Assembly (NCBI RefSeq): GCF_018070575.1
Contig: NZ_JAGPXN010000022.1
Location: forward strand, 1-64,000
Direction: 5' to 3'
Source of the DNA: Micromonospora sp. C31
GTDB lineage: Bacteria > Actinomycetota > Actinomycetes > Mycobacteriales > Micromonosporaceae
Length of the DNA: 64,000 bases
Positions 44,929 through 54,800 of the stretch are shown piece after piece (within the stretch, counting starts at the first letter, position 1; each line of letters begins with the position of its first letter). The position numbers and the translations under genes are program-made. Below the pieces are notes generated by a model. It was not told where the DNA came from, made no database searches, and saw only the letters and a list, made by a program, of their open reading frames with translations.

Positions 44929-46737
44929 ATGACCAGTGCAGTGATCGACTTCGCCGCCGCCGTGCCCCCGGCCGCCAGCCGGGACCTGCTCGACCGCCTC
45001 GCCGACGCACCGGCGGACCGGCCCGCCGTGGTGTCCGGCGACGTCACCGTCACCTTCGCCGAGCTGCGCGACCGGGCGGCCCGCATCGCCCACCGGCTCA
45101 CCGCGCGGGGCGTCGGACCGGAGACCGTCGTCGCGTTGTGCCTGCCCCGGGGCGTGGACCTGGTGGCCGCCCTGCTGGGCACGCTCACCGCCGGCGCGGC
45201 CTACCTGCCGGTCGACCCGCGCCTGCCCGCCGACCGGCGCCGCTACCTCGTCGAGGACTCCGGTGCCGACCTGCTGGTCGTCGACGGCGCGGACGGCGCA
45301 CCCTCGGCCGGGGACGTGCCGCGGGTGCCGGTGGCCGACCTGGCCGCACCCGGCGGGACGCCGACCGGCTACCGGCCCGTGCCGGTGTCCCCGGACACGC
45401 TGGCCTACGTCATCTACACCTCCGGTTCCACCGGCCGCCCCAAGGGCGTCGAGGTCAGTCGGGGCGCGGTCAGCGCCCTGCTCGCCGAACTGGAGGCCAC
45501 CGGCGTCGTGGTGGGCGAGGCGGGCCGGGTCGCCTGGAACGCCTCGCCGTCGTTCGACGCCTCCGTCCAGCAGTGGGTACGCCTGTGCCGCGGCGACACC
45601 GTCGTCATGCTCGACGAGCAGACCCGCACCGACCCGGCGCTGCTCGGCGCGCTGGTCGAGGACGCCGCGCTGACCGACCTGGACATCACCCCGTCGCACG
45701 CCGACCCGCTGCTGGAACACCTCACCGGCTCGGCGCGTGCCGCGCAGGGCCGCCCGCTGACCCTGCTCGTCGGCGGCGAGGCGATCAGCCCCGCCCTGTG
45801 GGCGCGGTTGGCCGACCTGGTCGACGCGGGGATGCTGCGCGCGGTCAACCTGTACGGGCCGACCGAGTGCACCGTGGACGCCACCGCCGGCTGGATCACC
45901 GGCGAGGTGCCGCCGCACATCGGCGGAGTGCTGCCGGGGCTGCGCCTGCGGCTGCTCGACGACACCCTCACCCCCGTCCCCGCCGGGCAGGTCGGCGAGC
46001 TGTACCTGGCCGGCCCCCGGGTGGCGCGTGGCTACCGGCGGCGGCCCGTGCTGACCGCCGAGCGGTTCGTCGCCGACCCGGCCGGCGACGGTGGACGGAT
46101 GTACCGCACCGGCGACCGGTGCCGCCAACTGCCCGACGGGCGGCTGGAGTTCCACGGCCGCGTCGACGGTCAGGTCAAGGTGCGCGGCCACCGCATCGAG
46201 CTGGCCGAGATCGAGGCGGTGCTCGCCGGGCACCCGGCCGTCGCCGAGGTGGCTGTGGTGGTCCGCGCCGACGACGGCCAGGACCCGGCGCTGGTGGTCT
46301 ACCACCGGTCCGCCGGGCCGGTCGACCCGGCCGCGCTGCGCGAGCTGGCCGCGGCCAGCCTGCCCGGGTACATGGTGCCGGACTCGTTCGTCGCCCTGGA
46401 CCGTTTCCCGCTGACCAACAGTGGCAAGCTCGACCGGGCCGCACTGCCCGCCCCGACGCCGCAGGCGGTCCCCGACACCCCCGCCGGGGAGCCGCCCGCC
46501 GGCCGGGTCGAGGAGCTGATCGCCGCCGTCTGGTCGCACGTGCTGGGCATGCCGTCGATCAGCGCCGACGACAACTTCTTCAAGCTGGGCGGCCACTCGC
46601 TGCTGGCGATCAAGCTGGTCTCCCGGGTCCGCGCCGAGCTGGGGTTGAGCCTGCCGGTGCGCACCGTCTTCGAGAACCCGAGGCTACGCGACCTGGCCGG
46701 GGCCATCGACGCCCGGCTGGCGGCCGCGTCGGCCTGA
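44929..46737 (+). CDS. Stand-alone NRPS A-T didomain
   Basis: 602 residues. A domain about 15-510 with YTSGSTGRPKG, NLYGPTECT, YRTGDRC, GRVDGQVKVRG and NSGKLDR all intact. T domain near 530-600 with GGHSLL. No condensation domain. My reading of the specificity residues is D-A-Q-I-L-G-L-V-D-K, close to Gln/Glu-type codes (D-A-Q-D-L-G-V-V-D-K). A GTG at 44917 overlapping the dioxygenase stop is an alternative start; I prefer the ATG at 44929 with GGAAG upstream. It probably activates a residue that is hydroxylated and then moved in trans to another module. Confidence 0.9.
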   Translation: MTSAVIDFAAAVPPAASRDLLDRLADAPADRPAVVSGDVTVTFAELRDRAARIAHRLTARGVGPETVVALCLPRGVDLVAALLGTLTAGAAYLPVDPRLPADRRRYLVEDSGADLLVVDGADGAPSAGDVPRVPVADLAAPGGTPTGYRPVPVSPDTLAYVIYTSGSTGRPKGVEVSRGAVSALLAELEATGVVVGEAGRVAWNASPSFDASVQQWVRLCRGDTVVMLDEQTRTDPALLGALVEDAALTDLDITPSHADPLLEHLTGSARAAQGRPLTLLVGGEAISPALWARLADLVDAGMLRAVNLYGPTECTVDATAGWITGEVPPHIGGVLPGLRLRLLDDTLTPVPAGQVGELYLAGPRVARGYRRRPVLTAERFVADPAGDGGRMYRTGDRCRQLPDGRLEFHGRVDGQVKVRGHRIELAEIEAVLAGHPAVAEVAVVVRADDGQDPALVVYHRSAGPVDPAALRELAAASLPGYMVPDSFVALDRFPLTNSGKLDRAALPAPTPQAVPDTPAGEPPAGRVEELIAAVWSHVLGMPSISADDNFFKLGGHSLLAIKLVSRVRAELGLSLPVRTVFENPRLRDLAGAIDARLAAASA

Positions 46738-46836
46738 CCCCCCGGCGTGCGGGCCGTCCCTGCGGGCGGCCAGCACGCCGTACGAACCCCACGGCGCAAC
46801 GGATGGTCCGGTCGTGGTCGAGCAGGAGGAGTGCCC

Positions 46837-49800
46837 GTGATCCCCTTGTCGTACGCGCAGCGTCGGCTGTGGTTCCTGCACAGTCTGGAGGGCCCGTCGG
46901 CGACGTACCACGTGCCGGTGGTGCTGGCCCTGTCGGGCGTGCCCGAGCGGGCGGCGCTGGACGCGGCGGTGGCCGACGTGGTTGCCCGGCACGAGGTGCT
47001 GCGCACCGTGTTCCCGTCCGTGGACGGCGAACCGGTGCAGCGGGTGCTGGACGGCCGCGACATCGCGCTGTCCGTGGTGCGGTGCCCGCCCGCCGAGGTG
47101 GCCGCCCGGGTCGCCGAGTTCACCGCCGGCACCTTCGACATCACCGCCGAGCCACCCCTGCGGGTGCGGCTGTTCGTCACCGGCGCGGAGTCGACGCTGG
47201 TGCTGCTGCTGCACCACGTCGCCACCGACGGCGCGTCCACCGGTCCGCTGCTGCGGGACCTGTCGACCGCGTACGCGGCCCGCGTCGCCGGTCACGGGCC
47301 GGCCTGGGAGCCGCTGCCGGTGCAGTACGCCGACTACACCCTGTGGCAGCGGGAGCTGCTGGGGGAGGAGTCCGACCCGGACAGCGTGCTGGCCACCCAG
47401 CTCGCCTGGTGGCGGGAGACCCTGGCCGGGACGCCGGCCGTGCTGGACCTGCCCGCCGACCGGCCCCGCCCCGCCGAACCCACCCGGCGCGGTGGCGTCG
47501 TCACCGGCTGGCTCGACGCCGGCAGCCACCGCCTCCTCGCCGACCTCGCCCGCACCCGCCGGGCCAGCATGTTCATGGCCATGCAGGCCGGCCTGGCCGC
47601 CACCCTGACCCACCTCGGCGTCGGCGAGGACGTGCCGATCGGCGCTCCGGTGGCCGGCCGGCCCGACGAGGCGCTGCACGAGCTGGTGGGCTTCTTCGTC
47701 AACACCGTGGTGCTGCGTACCGACACCTCCGGCGAACCGGGCTTCGCCGACCTGCTGGCCCGGGTGCGCGAGGCGGACCTCGCCGCGTACGCGCACGAGG
47801 AGGTGCCGTTCGACCTGGTGGTGGAGCGACTCAACCCGGTCCGGTCCCTGGCGCACCACCCGTTCTTCCAGGTCATGCTCACCGTCGACACCACTGCGCC
47901 GGCCGGGCTGCGCCTCGGCGACCTGCCCGTCACCGTCCGTCCGGCCACCCTGGACGCCGTGAAGTTCGACCTGACGGTCTTCTGCACCGAGGTGCGCGAC
48001 GACGCCGGCGCACCGGCCGGGGTGGAGGTGCAGGTCCAGTACGCCACCGACCTGTTCGACGTCGACACCGCGCAGTTGCTGCTGGCGGTCTACCTTCGGC
48101 TGCTGCGTGCCGTCGCCGCCGACCCGGCCGCCGCCCTGGGCACCCTCGACGTGCTCACCGACGTCGAGCGCGCCGGACTCGACGCCCGCCGCGCCGCCGT
48201 GCGCGCCGCCGCCGACCGCTCGACCACCGTCGGAGGCGCCGCGAGCGCCGCCTCCGACGGGCCGTCGAGCGCCCGGGAGGAGATCCTCTGCGGTCTCTTC
48301 GCCGCCGCCCTCGGCGTCGACCGGGTCGGGCCGCACGACAACTTCTTCCGCCACGGCGGGCACTCCCTGCTCGCCACCAAGCTCGTCAACCGGATCCGCG
48401 GCGTGCTCGGCGTCGAGATCGGACTCCGCGACTTCTTCCGCACCCCCACCGTCGCCGGCCTCGACCGGCGTATCGGGGAGCTGACCGGCGTGGGCACCCG
48501 CCCACCGCTGACCCCCACGACCCGTCCCGACCAGGTGCCGTTGTCGTACGCGCAGCGCCGGTTGTGGTTCCTCACCGAGATGGGTGGGGCGAACCGGATG
48601 TACAACGTCCCGGTGGTGCTGCGGCTGGACCGTCCGCTCGACCCGACCGTCCTCACCGCCGCCGTCGGCGACGTCGTCGCCCGGCACGAGGTGCTGCGCA
48701 CCGTCTACGCCGCCGTCGACGGCGAGCCGTTCCAGGTGGTCCTCGACCGGGTGGAGCCGGAGGTGACCGTCCTGGACGTCACCGCCGCCGAGGTGCCCGA
48801 CGTGGTCGACGCCACCACCGGTCACGTGTTCGACCTCGGCGCGCAGATTCCGCTGAAGGTGTGGCTCGTCCGGGTCGACGACGGCGGCCAGCGGCTCGTC
48901 GTGCTGGTGCACCACATCGCCTCCGACGGCTGGTCCACCGGCCCACTGCTGCGCGACCTCGCCGAGGCGTACGCGGCCCGGGCCGCCGGCACGACCCCGG
49001 ACCGGGCGCCCCTGCCCGTGCAGTACGCCGACTACACCCTGTGGCAGCGGGAACTGTTCGGCGTCGCCGACGATCCGGACAGTCTGCTCGGTCGGCAGCT
49101 CGCCTGGTGGCGGCGCACGCTCGACGGCGTACCTCAGGTGTTGGAGCTGCCCACCGACCGACCCCGCCCGGCGGTGTCCAGTCACCGCGGCGACGTGGTG
49201 CCCTTCGCCCTCGACGCGCGCACCCACGCCGCGGTGCTGCGGTTGGCCCGCGACACCGGGGCGACGGTGTTCATGGTGCTCCAGGCCGGCCTCGCGGCCC
49301 TGCTGTCGCGCCTCGGCGCGGGTACCGACGTGCCCGTCGGCACCGCCGTCGCCGGTCGTGGCGACGAGGCCCTGGACGCCCTGGTGGGCTTCTTCGTCAA
49401 CACCCTCGTGCTGCGCACCGACGTCTCCGGTGACCCCACGTTCGCCGAGCTGGTGGCCCGGGTCCGCGACGCCGACCTGGCCGCCTACGACCACCAGGAC
49501 GTGCCCTTCGAACGTCTCGTCGAGGAGCTCAACCCGACCCGCTCCACCGCCCACCACCCCCTCGTGCAGGTCACGCTGGTGCTCCAGGAAAGTGGCGGGC
49601 CCCGACCGGGCGGCGAGGTGCTCGCCGGGGCGCCGCTGCCGTTCGACACCGGCACCGCGAAGTTCGACCTCACCCTCGCCGTGCGCGAGGACCGCGACGG
49701 GGCCACCCCGCGCGGCATCACCGGCGTGCTGGAGTACGCCACCGACCTGTTCGACCGCCTCACCGCCGAGCGGCTCGCCGACCGGCTGGCCCGGCTGCTG

Positions 49801-51672
49801 CGCGAGGCCGTCGCCGACCCGGACACCACCGTCGGCGCCCTGGAGGTACTCACCGCCGACGAGCGCCACCGACTCGCCGCCACCCACCCGACCCGACCGG
49901 CCGGCCCCGGCATCGGTGACCTGATCGCCGCCCGCGCCGCCGCCACGCCCGACGCGGTCGCCCTGGCCACCGCGCGCGGCCCCGTGTCGTACGCCGATCT
50001 GGTCGCCGACGCCGACCGGCTCGCCCGGCACCTGGCCGCCCTCGGTGTCGGCCGGGGCGACGTCGTCGGTGTGCTGCTGGATCCGGGCGCGGACCTGCCG
50101 CTGGCCGCCCTCGCCGCCCTGCGGGCCGGAGCGGCCTACCTGCCGATGGACCAGGACCAGCCGGCCGCCCGCGCCGCCACCGTCACCCTCGCCGCCCTGG
50201 TCACCACCGACGCGCTGGCCGCCCGGCTGCCGGGGCTGCCCCCCGGCCGCACGGTGCGACTCGACGCCGACGACTGGCGGCAGCACCCCGCCGTGCCCCC
50301 CGCGCCGACCGTCGCACCCGGCGACACCGCCGTCGTGCTCGTCACCGGCGCCCCGCCGCGTCCGGTGGCCCTGCCGCACCGGGCACTGACCGGGGGGCTA
50401 CCCGGCACCGGCCCCGGGCAGGTGTGGCTACCCTGGCAGTCGCCGGTGACGGCGGAGTTCACCGCCGCGCTGTGGGCCGCGCTCAGCTCCGGCGCGACCT
50501 GCGTCCTGCCGGCCGGCGCCCCACCCGCCCCGGGTCGGCTGGCCGAGCTGGTCACCACGCACGGCGTGACCGCGCTGGCGCTGCCCGCTGAGCTGCTCGC
50601 GCTGCTCGCCGACGAACATCCCACGGCCCTCGGCCGGCTGCGGCAGGTCGTCACCACCGGCAACCCGCCGGATGCGCACCTGGACGCGGTGCGCCGCCGG
50701 CATCCGGGCCTGCGCCTGCTGACCGCACACGGGGCCACCGAGGCCGGCCCCTGGGCCCTGCTCCACCCGGTCGCCCCGGCCGATCCGTCGCCGGCTGCGA
50801 ACGGCCCGTCGCCCACCCCGGCCGGGACCGGGCCGGCGGTGGCCCGGATCGGGGACCACTGTCACGTGCTCGACGAGCGGCTGCGCCCGGTGCCCGTCGG
50901 GGTGCGCGGCGAGCTGTACCTGTGCGGCCCCGGCGTCGCCAGCGGGTATCCGCACCGGCCCGGCGCCACCGCCGCCCGGCTCGTGGCCGCCCCGTGCGAC
51001 CCGACGGGCGGGCGGATGCTGCGCACCGGCACCGTGGCGAGCTGGGCCGCCGACGGCCTGCTGCGGGTCCACCGCCGGATCACGGTGGGCACGACCGCCG
51101 TCGACCCGGACCGGGTCGTCGCCGCCCTGGCCGGGCACCCCGCGGTACGGCGGGCCGCCGTCGGTGTCCACACCGACCCCGCCGACGGGCCACGCCTGGT
51201 CGCCTACGTGGTCGCGGCCGGCCCCGGCGTCGTGGCCGCGGACCTGCGCCGGTACGCCGCCCGGATCCTGCCCGAGGCGCTGGTGCCGGCGGACGTCGTG
51301 GTCGTGCCGACGCTGCCGCTGACCACCGGAGGGGGCCTCGACGCCGCCGCCCTGCCCGCCCCCGGCGCCCCGGCCGACACCGCCGCGCCCCCCGACCCAC
51401 GGCGCGAGACGCTGCGGACGCTGTTCTCCGAGGCTCTCGACGGGCGACCGGTCGGCGACACCGACAACTTCTTCAAGGTCGGTGGGCACTCGCTGCTCGC
51501 CGTGCGGCTGGTCAACCGGATCCGCACCGCGCTGGCGGTGGAGGTCAGCATCCGGGACGTGTTCCAGGCACCCACGGTGGCCGCGCTCGCCGAGCGGCTC
51601 GCCGCGGGCGCGGCCGAGGCCGCTCCCGCGCGACCCGCACTGCGTCGACGGACGGGGGCGGGCGCCCGGTAG
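46837..51672 (+). CDS. NRPS with missing and degenerate adenylation domains, C-T-C-A*-T
   Basis: About 1611 residues. C about 1-440 (HHVATDG), T with GGHSL near 508 and no A between, C about 567-1005 (HHIASDG), A* about 1021-1500, T with GGHSL near 1549. A* retains the fold but has lost its motifs: A3 became VLVTGAPPRPVAL, A5 AHGATEAG, A7 LRTGTVAS, A8 RRITVGTTAV and A10 TTGGGLDAA, so the A10 Lys is gone. It cannot be expected to adenylate. Both carriers must then be loaded in trans. The GTG at 46837 has AGGAGGA six bases upstream. The C-terminal tail RPALRRRT recurs from the first NRPS. Confidence 0.92.
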   Translation: MIPLSYAQRRLWFLHSLEGPSATYHVPVVLALSGVPERAALDAAVADVVARHEVLRTVFPSVDGEPVQRVLDGRDIALSVVRCPPAEVAARVAEFTAGTFDITAEPPLRVRLFVTGAESTLVLLLHHVATDGASTGPLLRDLSTAYAARVAGHGPAWEPLPVQYADYTLWQRELLGEESDPDSVLATQLAWWRETLAGTPAVLDLPADRPRPAEPTRRGGVVTGWLDAGSHRLLADLARTRRASMFMAMQAGLAATLTHLGVGEDVPIGAPVAGRPDEALHELVGFFVNTVVLRTDTSGEPGFADLLARVREADLAAYAHEEVPFDLVVERLNPVRSLAHHPFFQVMLTVDTTAPAGLRLGDLPVTVRPATLDAVKFDLTVFCTEVRDDAGAPAGVEVQVQYATDLFDVDTAQLLLAVYLRLLRAVAADPAAALGTLDVLTDVERAGLDARRAAVRAAADRSTTVGGAASAASDGPSSAREEILCGLFAAALGVDRVGPHDNFFRHGGHSLLATKLVNRIRGVLGVEIGLRDFFRTPTVAGLDRRIGELTGVGTRPPLTPTTRPDQVPLSYAQRRLWFLTEMGGANRMYNVPVVLRLDRPLDPTVLTAAVGDVVARHEVLRTVYAAVDGEPFQVVLDRVEPEVTVLDVTAAEVPDVVDATTGHVFDLGAQIPLKVWLVRVDDGGQRLVVLVHHIASDGWSTGPLLRDLAEAYAARAAGTTPDRAPLPVQYADYTLWQRELFGVADDPDSLLGRQLAWWRRTLDGVPQVLELPTDRPRPAVSSHRGDVVPFALDARTHAAVLRLARDTGATVFMVLQAGLAALLSRLGAGTDVPVGTAVAGRGDEALDALVGFFVNTLVLRTDVSGDPTFAELVARVRDADLAAYDHQDVPFERLVEELNPTRSTAHHPLVQVTLVLQESGGPRPGGEVLAGAPLPFDTGTAKFDLTLAVREDRDGATPRGITGVLEYATDLFDRLTAERLADRLARLLREAVADPDTTVGALEVLTADERHRLAATHPTRPAGPGIGDLIAARAAATPDAVALATARGPVSYADLVADADRLARHLAALGVGRGDVVGVLLDPGADLPLAALAALRAGAAYLPMDQDQPAARAATVTLAALVTTDALAARLPGLPPGRTVRLDADDWRQHPAVPPAPTVAPGDTAVVLVTGAPPRPVALPHRALTGGLPGTGPGQVWLPWQSPVTAEFTAALWAALSSGATCVLPAGAPPAPGRLAELVTTHGVTALALPAELLALLADEHPTALGRLRQVVTTGNPPDAHLDAVRRRHPGLRLLTAHGATEAGPWALLHPVAPADPSPAANGPSPTPAGTGPAVARIGDHCHVLDERLRPVPVGVRGELYLCGPGVASGYPHRPGATAARLVAAPCDPTGGRMLRTGTVASWAADGLLRVHRRITVGTTAVDPDRVVAALAGHPAVRRAAVGVHTDPADGPRLVAYVVAAGPGVVAADLRRYAARILPEALVPADVVVVPTLPLTTGGGLDAAALPAPGAPADTAAPPDPRRETLRTLFSEALDGRPVGDTDNFFKVGGHSLLAVRLVNRIRTALAVEVSIRDVFQAPTVAALAERLAAGAAEAAPARPALRRRTGAGAR
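46847..47027 (+). repeat. 181-base repeat in C-domain N-termini, copy 1
   Basis: By eye identical to 53405-53585. Covers the C1 motif (LSYAQRRLWFLHSLEGPSAT) and following residues. Similarity continues in blocks further into the C domain, suggesting mosaic gene conversion. Confidence 0.8.
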
Positions 51673-51696
51673 AACCCGCCGCCCGGCGGGCCCCAT

Positions 51697-51739
51697 CCTG
51701 CCTCGCCGACTGCCGCTGCCCCGGCGGTGCGCTGACTAG
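51697..51739 (+). promoter_or_regulatory. Shared cluster promoter element, copy 2 (before the last NRPS)
   Basis: CCTGCCTC-N3-GACTGCC-N22-TAG in the 183-base gap before the NRPS at 51856; same spacing as copies at 42910 and 62523. A short hairpin (CCCGCCG/CGGCGGG, 51676-51691) just upstream may end the previous transcript. Confidence 0.55.
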
Positions 51740-51855
51740 CCTCAGGTCAACGCGCCGCCGGGGCTTTCCGTTCGTCCGGCCACCCGCGACCGGGGCCCAC
51801 CACCGGGCCCGCCCGGCGCACCGGCGCGACCCACCCGACCCCAGGAGGAAGTTCG

Positions 51856-54800
51856 ATGCCCTCGATCGACCACGCCGGGCCCGCGCCCACCTCCGCCGCC
51901 GGCCCCCGACCGACGGTGATCCTCGACGGGGGTCCACTGGCCGGGCCGGCCGTCGGGGTCGACGAGGCGTTCACCGCCCGGGTCCGCGCCGACCCGGACC
52001 ACCCGGCCCTCGTCGCCGGTGCCACCCGCCTCAGCTACGCCGAGCTGGACGCCGCCGTCGCGCGGCGGGCCGACCGGCTGCGCGCCGAGGGGGCCGGGCC
52101 CGGGCGGCTGGTGGCGGTCCACCGGCCGCGGGGCGTGGCGGCCGTGGTGGCGATCCTCGCGGCCCTGCGCGCCGGAGCGGCGTACCTGCCCCTGGACCCG
52201 GGCGCACCGGCGGCGCGTACCGAGGCGATCCTCGCCGACGCGTGCGCGGGCGCCCCGCCCGCCCTGGACGAGGTGGCGGCGCGGGGCGAGCTGGTGCTGC
52301 CCGGCGCCGCCGTGCCCGTCGACACCGCCTACGTCATCTACACCTCCGGCTCCACCGGCACCCCCAACGGCGTGGTCGTCGGCCGGGACGCCCTGGCCCA
52401 CTTCGTCGCCGGGGCCGTGGACCGCTACGGCGTCACCCCCGCCGACCGGGTGCTCCAGTTCGCGCCGCTGCACTTCGACGCCAGCGTCGAGGAGGTGTTC
52501 GTGACCCTGTGCGCCGGGGCCACGCTGGTGCTGCGCGGCGACGAGATGCTCGACGTGCCCGACCTGCTGGCCGGCTGCGCCACGCACGGGGTCACCCTGT
52601 TGGACCTGCCCACCGCGTACTGGCACGAGCTGGCCTACGCCCTGTCCACCGGCGGCGTGACGCTGCCCCCGGCGCTGCGGACCGTGGTCATCGGCGGCGA
52701 GGCGGCCCTGCCGGAGCGGGTGCGGCGCTGGCGGCGGGCGGTGGGCGACCGGGTGCGACTGCTCAACACGTACGGGCCCACCGAGGCCACCGTCGTGGCG
52801 ACCGTCGCCGACCTGTCCACCCACGACGGCGGGGACGTGCCGATCGGGCGTCCCCTGCCCGGCGTGCGGGCCGCCCTCGTCGACGGCGAACTGTGGCTGC
52901 TCGGCGGCGGGCTCGCCCACGGCTACCTGGGCCGCCCCGAGCTGACCCTGCGCCGCTTCACCACCCTCGACGGCCGGGCCGCCTACCGCACCGGCGACCT
53001 GGTGCGGGTGCGCCCCGACGGGCAGCTCGGCTACCTCGGCCGCGTCGACGACGAGGTCAAGATCAACGGGCACCGGATCGACCCGGTCGCCGTGGAGTCG
53101 GTCCTGCTCACCCTCACCGGCGTCCGCGAGGCGGCCGTGGTCGCCCAGGAACTGGGCGACGGGGTGCGGCGGCTCGTCGCGTACGTGGTCGGCGACGTCA
53201 CCGCCGCGCAGGTGCGCGCGTACCTGGCCGAGCGGTTGCCCGCCCCCGCCGTGCCCGGCGTGGTCGACCTGGTGGCGGCGCTGCCGCGCAGCAGCACCGG
53301 CAAGATCGACCGGGGGCGGCTGCGTGCCGCCGACCCGACCCGGACGACCGGGCGGCCGGAGCCGGCCGGATGGCGTCCCGCCCCCGGCGAGGAACTGGTC
53401 CCGCTGTCGTACGCGCAGCGTCGGCTGTGGTTCCTGCACAGTCTGGAGGGCCCGTCGGCGACGTACCACGTGCCGGTGGTGCTGGCCCTGTCGGGCGTGC
53501 CCGAGCGGGCGGCGCTGGACGCGGCGGTGGCCGACGTGGTTGCCCGGCACGAGGTGCTGCGCACCGTGTTCCCGTCCGTGGACGGTGAACCCGTGCAACG
53601 GGTGCTGCCCACCTCCGGGGTGCGGCTGTCCGAGGTGGAGTGCCCGCGCGTCGAGCTGGAGGCCCGGGTCGCCGAGTTCACCGCCGACACCTTCGACATC
53701 GGCGTCGACGAGCCGCTGCGGGTGCGGCTGTTCGTCACCGGCGCGGAGTCGACGCTGGTGCTGCTGCTGCACCACGTCGCCACCGACGGCTGGTCGATGG
53801 CTCCGCTGCTGCGGGACCTGGCCACCGCGTACGCGGCCCGCGTCGCCGGTCACGGGCCGGCCTGGGAGCCGCTGCCGGTGCAGTACGCCGACTACACCCT
53901 GTGGCAGCGGGAGCTGCTGGGGGAGGAGTCCGACCCGGACAGCCTGCTCGCCCGGCAACTCACCTGGTGGCGGGAGACCCTGGCCGGGGCGCCGGCCGTG
54001 CTGGACCTGCCCGCCGACCGACCCCGCCCCGCCGAGCCCACCTTCGAAGGGGCGTCCGTGCGGAGCCTGCTCGACGCCGACACCCACCGCCGGCTGCGGG
54101 ACCTCGGCGAGACCTGCCAGGCCACCGGGTTCATGGTCTTCCACGCCGCGCTCGCCGCCACCCTCACCCGCCTCGGCGCGGGCGAGGACGTGCCGATCGG
54201 CACGCCGGTGGCCGGCCGGCCCGACGAGGCGCTGCACGACCTGGTGGGTTTCTTCGTCAACACGCTGGTGCTGCGTACCGACACCTCCGGCGACCCGGGC
54301 TTCGCCGACCTGCTGACCCGGGTGCGGGAGGCGGACCTCGCCGCGTACGCGCACGAGGAGGTGCCGTTCGACCTGGTGGTGGAGCGACTCAACCCGGCCC
54401 GGTCCCTGGCGCACCACCCGTTCTTCCAGGTCATGCTCACCGTCGACACCCCACCCGGGGACGAACTGCGGATCCTCGACCTGGACGCCCGGATCACCCC
54501 CGCCGGCCTCGACACGGCCAAGTTCGACCTCAGTGTCTCCTGCGTCCTCGGCGAGGACGGCGAGGTCGAGGTGTGGCTCCAGTACGCGACCGACCTGTTC
54601 GACGCCGACACGGCGCAGCTGCTGCTGGCGGCGTACCTGCGGCTGCTGCGCGCCGTCGCCGCCGACCCGGCCGCCGCCCTGGGCACCCTCGACGTGCTCA
54701 CCGACGCCGAACGCGCCGGCCTCGACGCCCGCCGGGCCGCCGTGCACGCCGCCGCTGCCGACCGCGCCCCCAGCCACGCCGCCGCAGCCGGGGACCCGGT

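Noticed and set aside
44853..49433. A 1,526-codon plus-strand frame across three genes
   Set aside because: It ignores the boundaries of the A-T didomain and the next NRPS and encodes only Arg/Ala/Pro-rich text.
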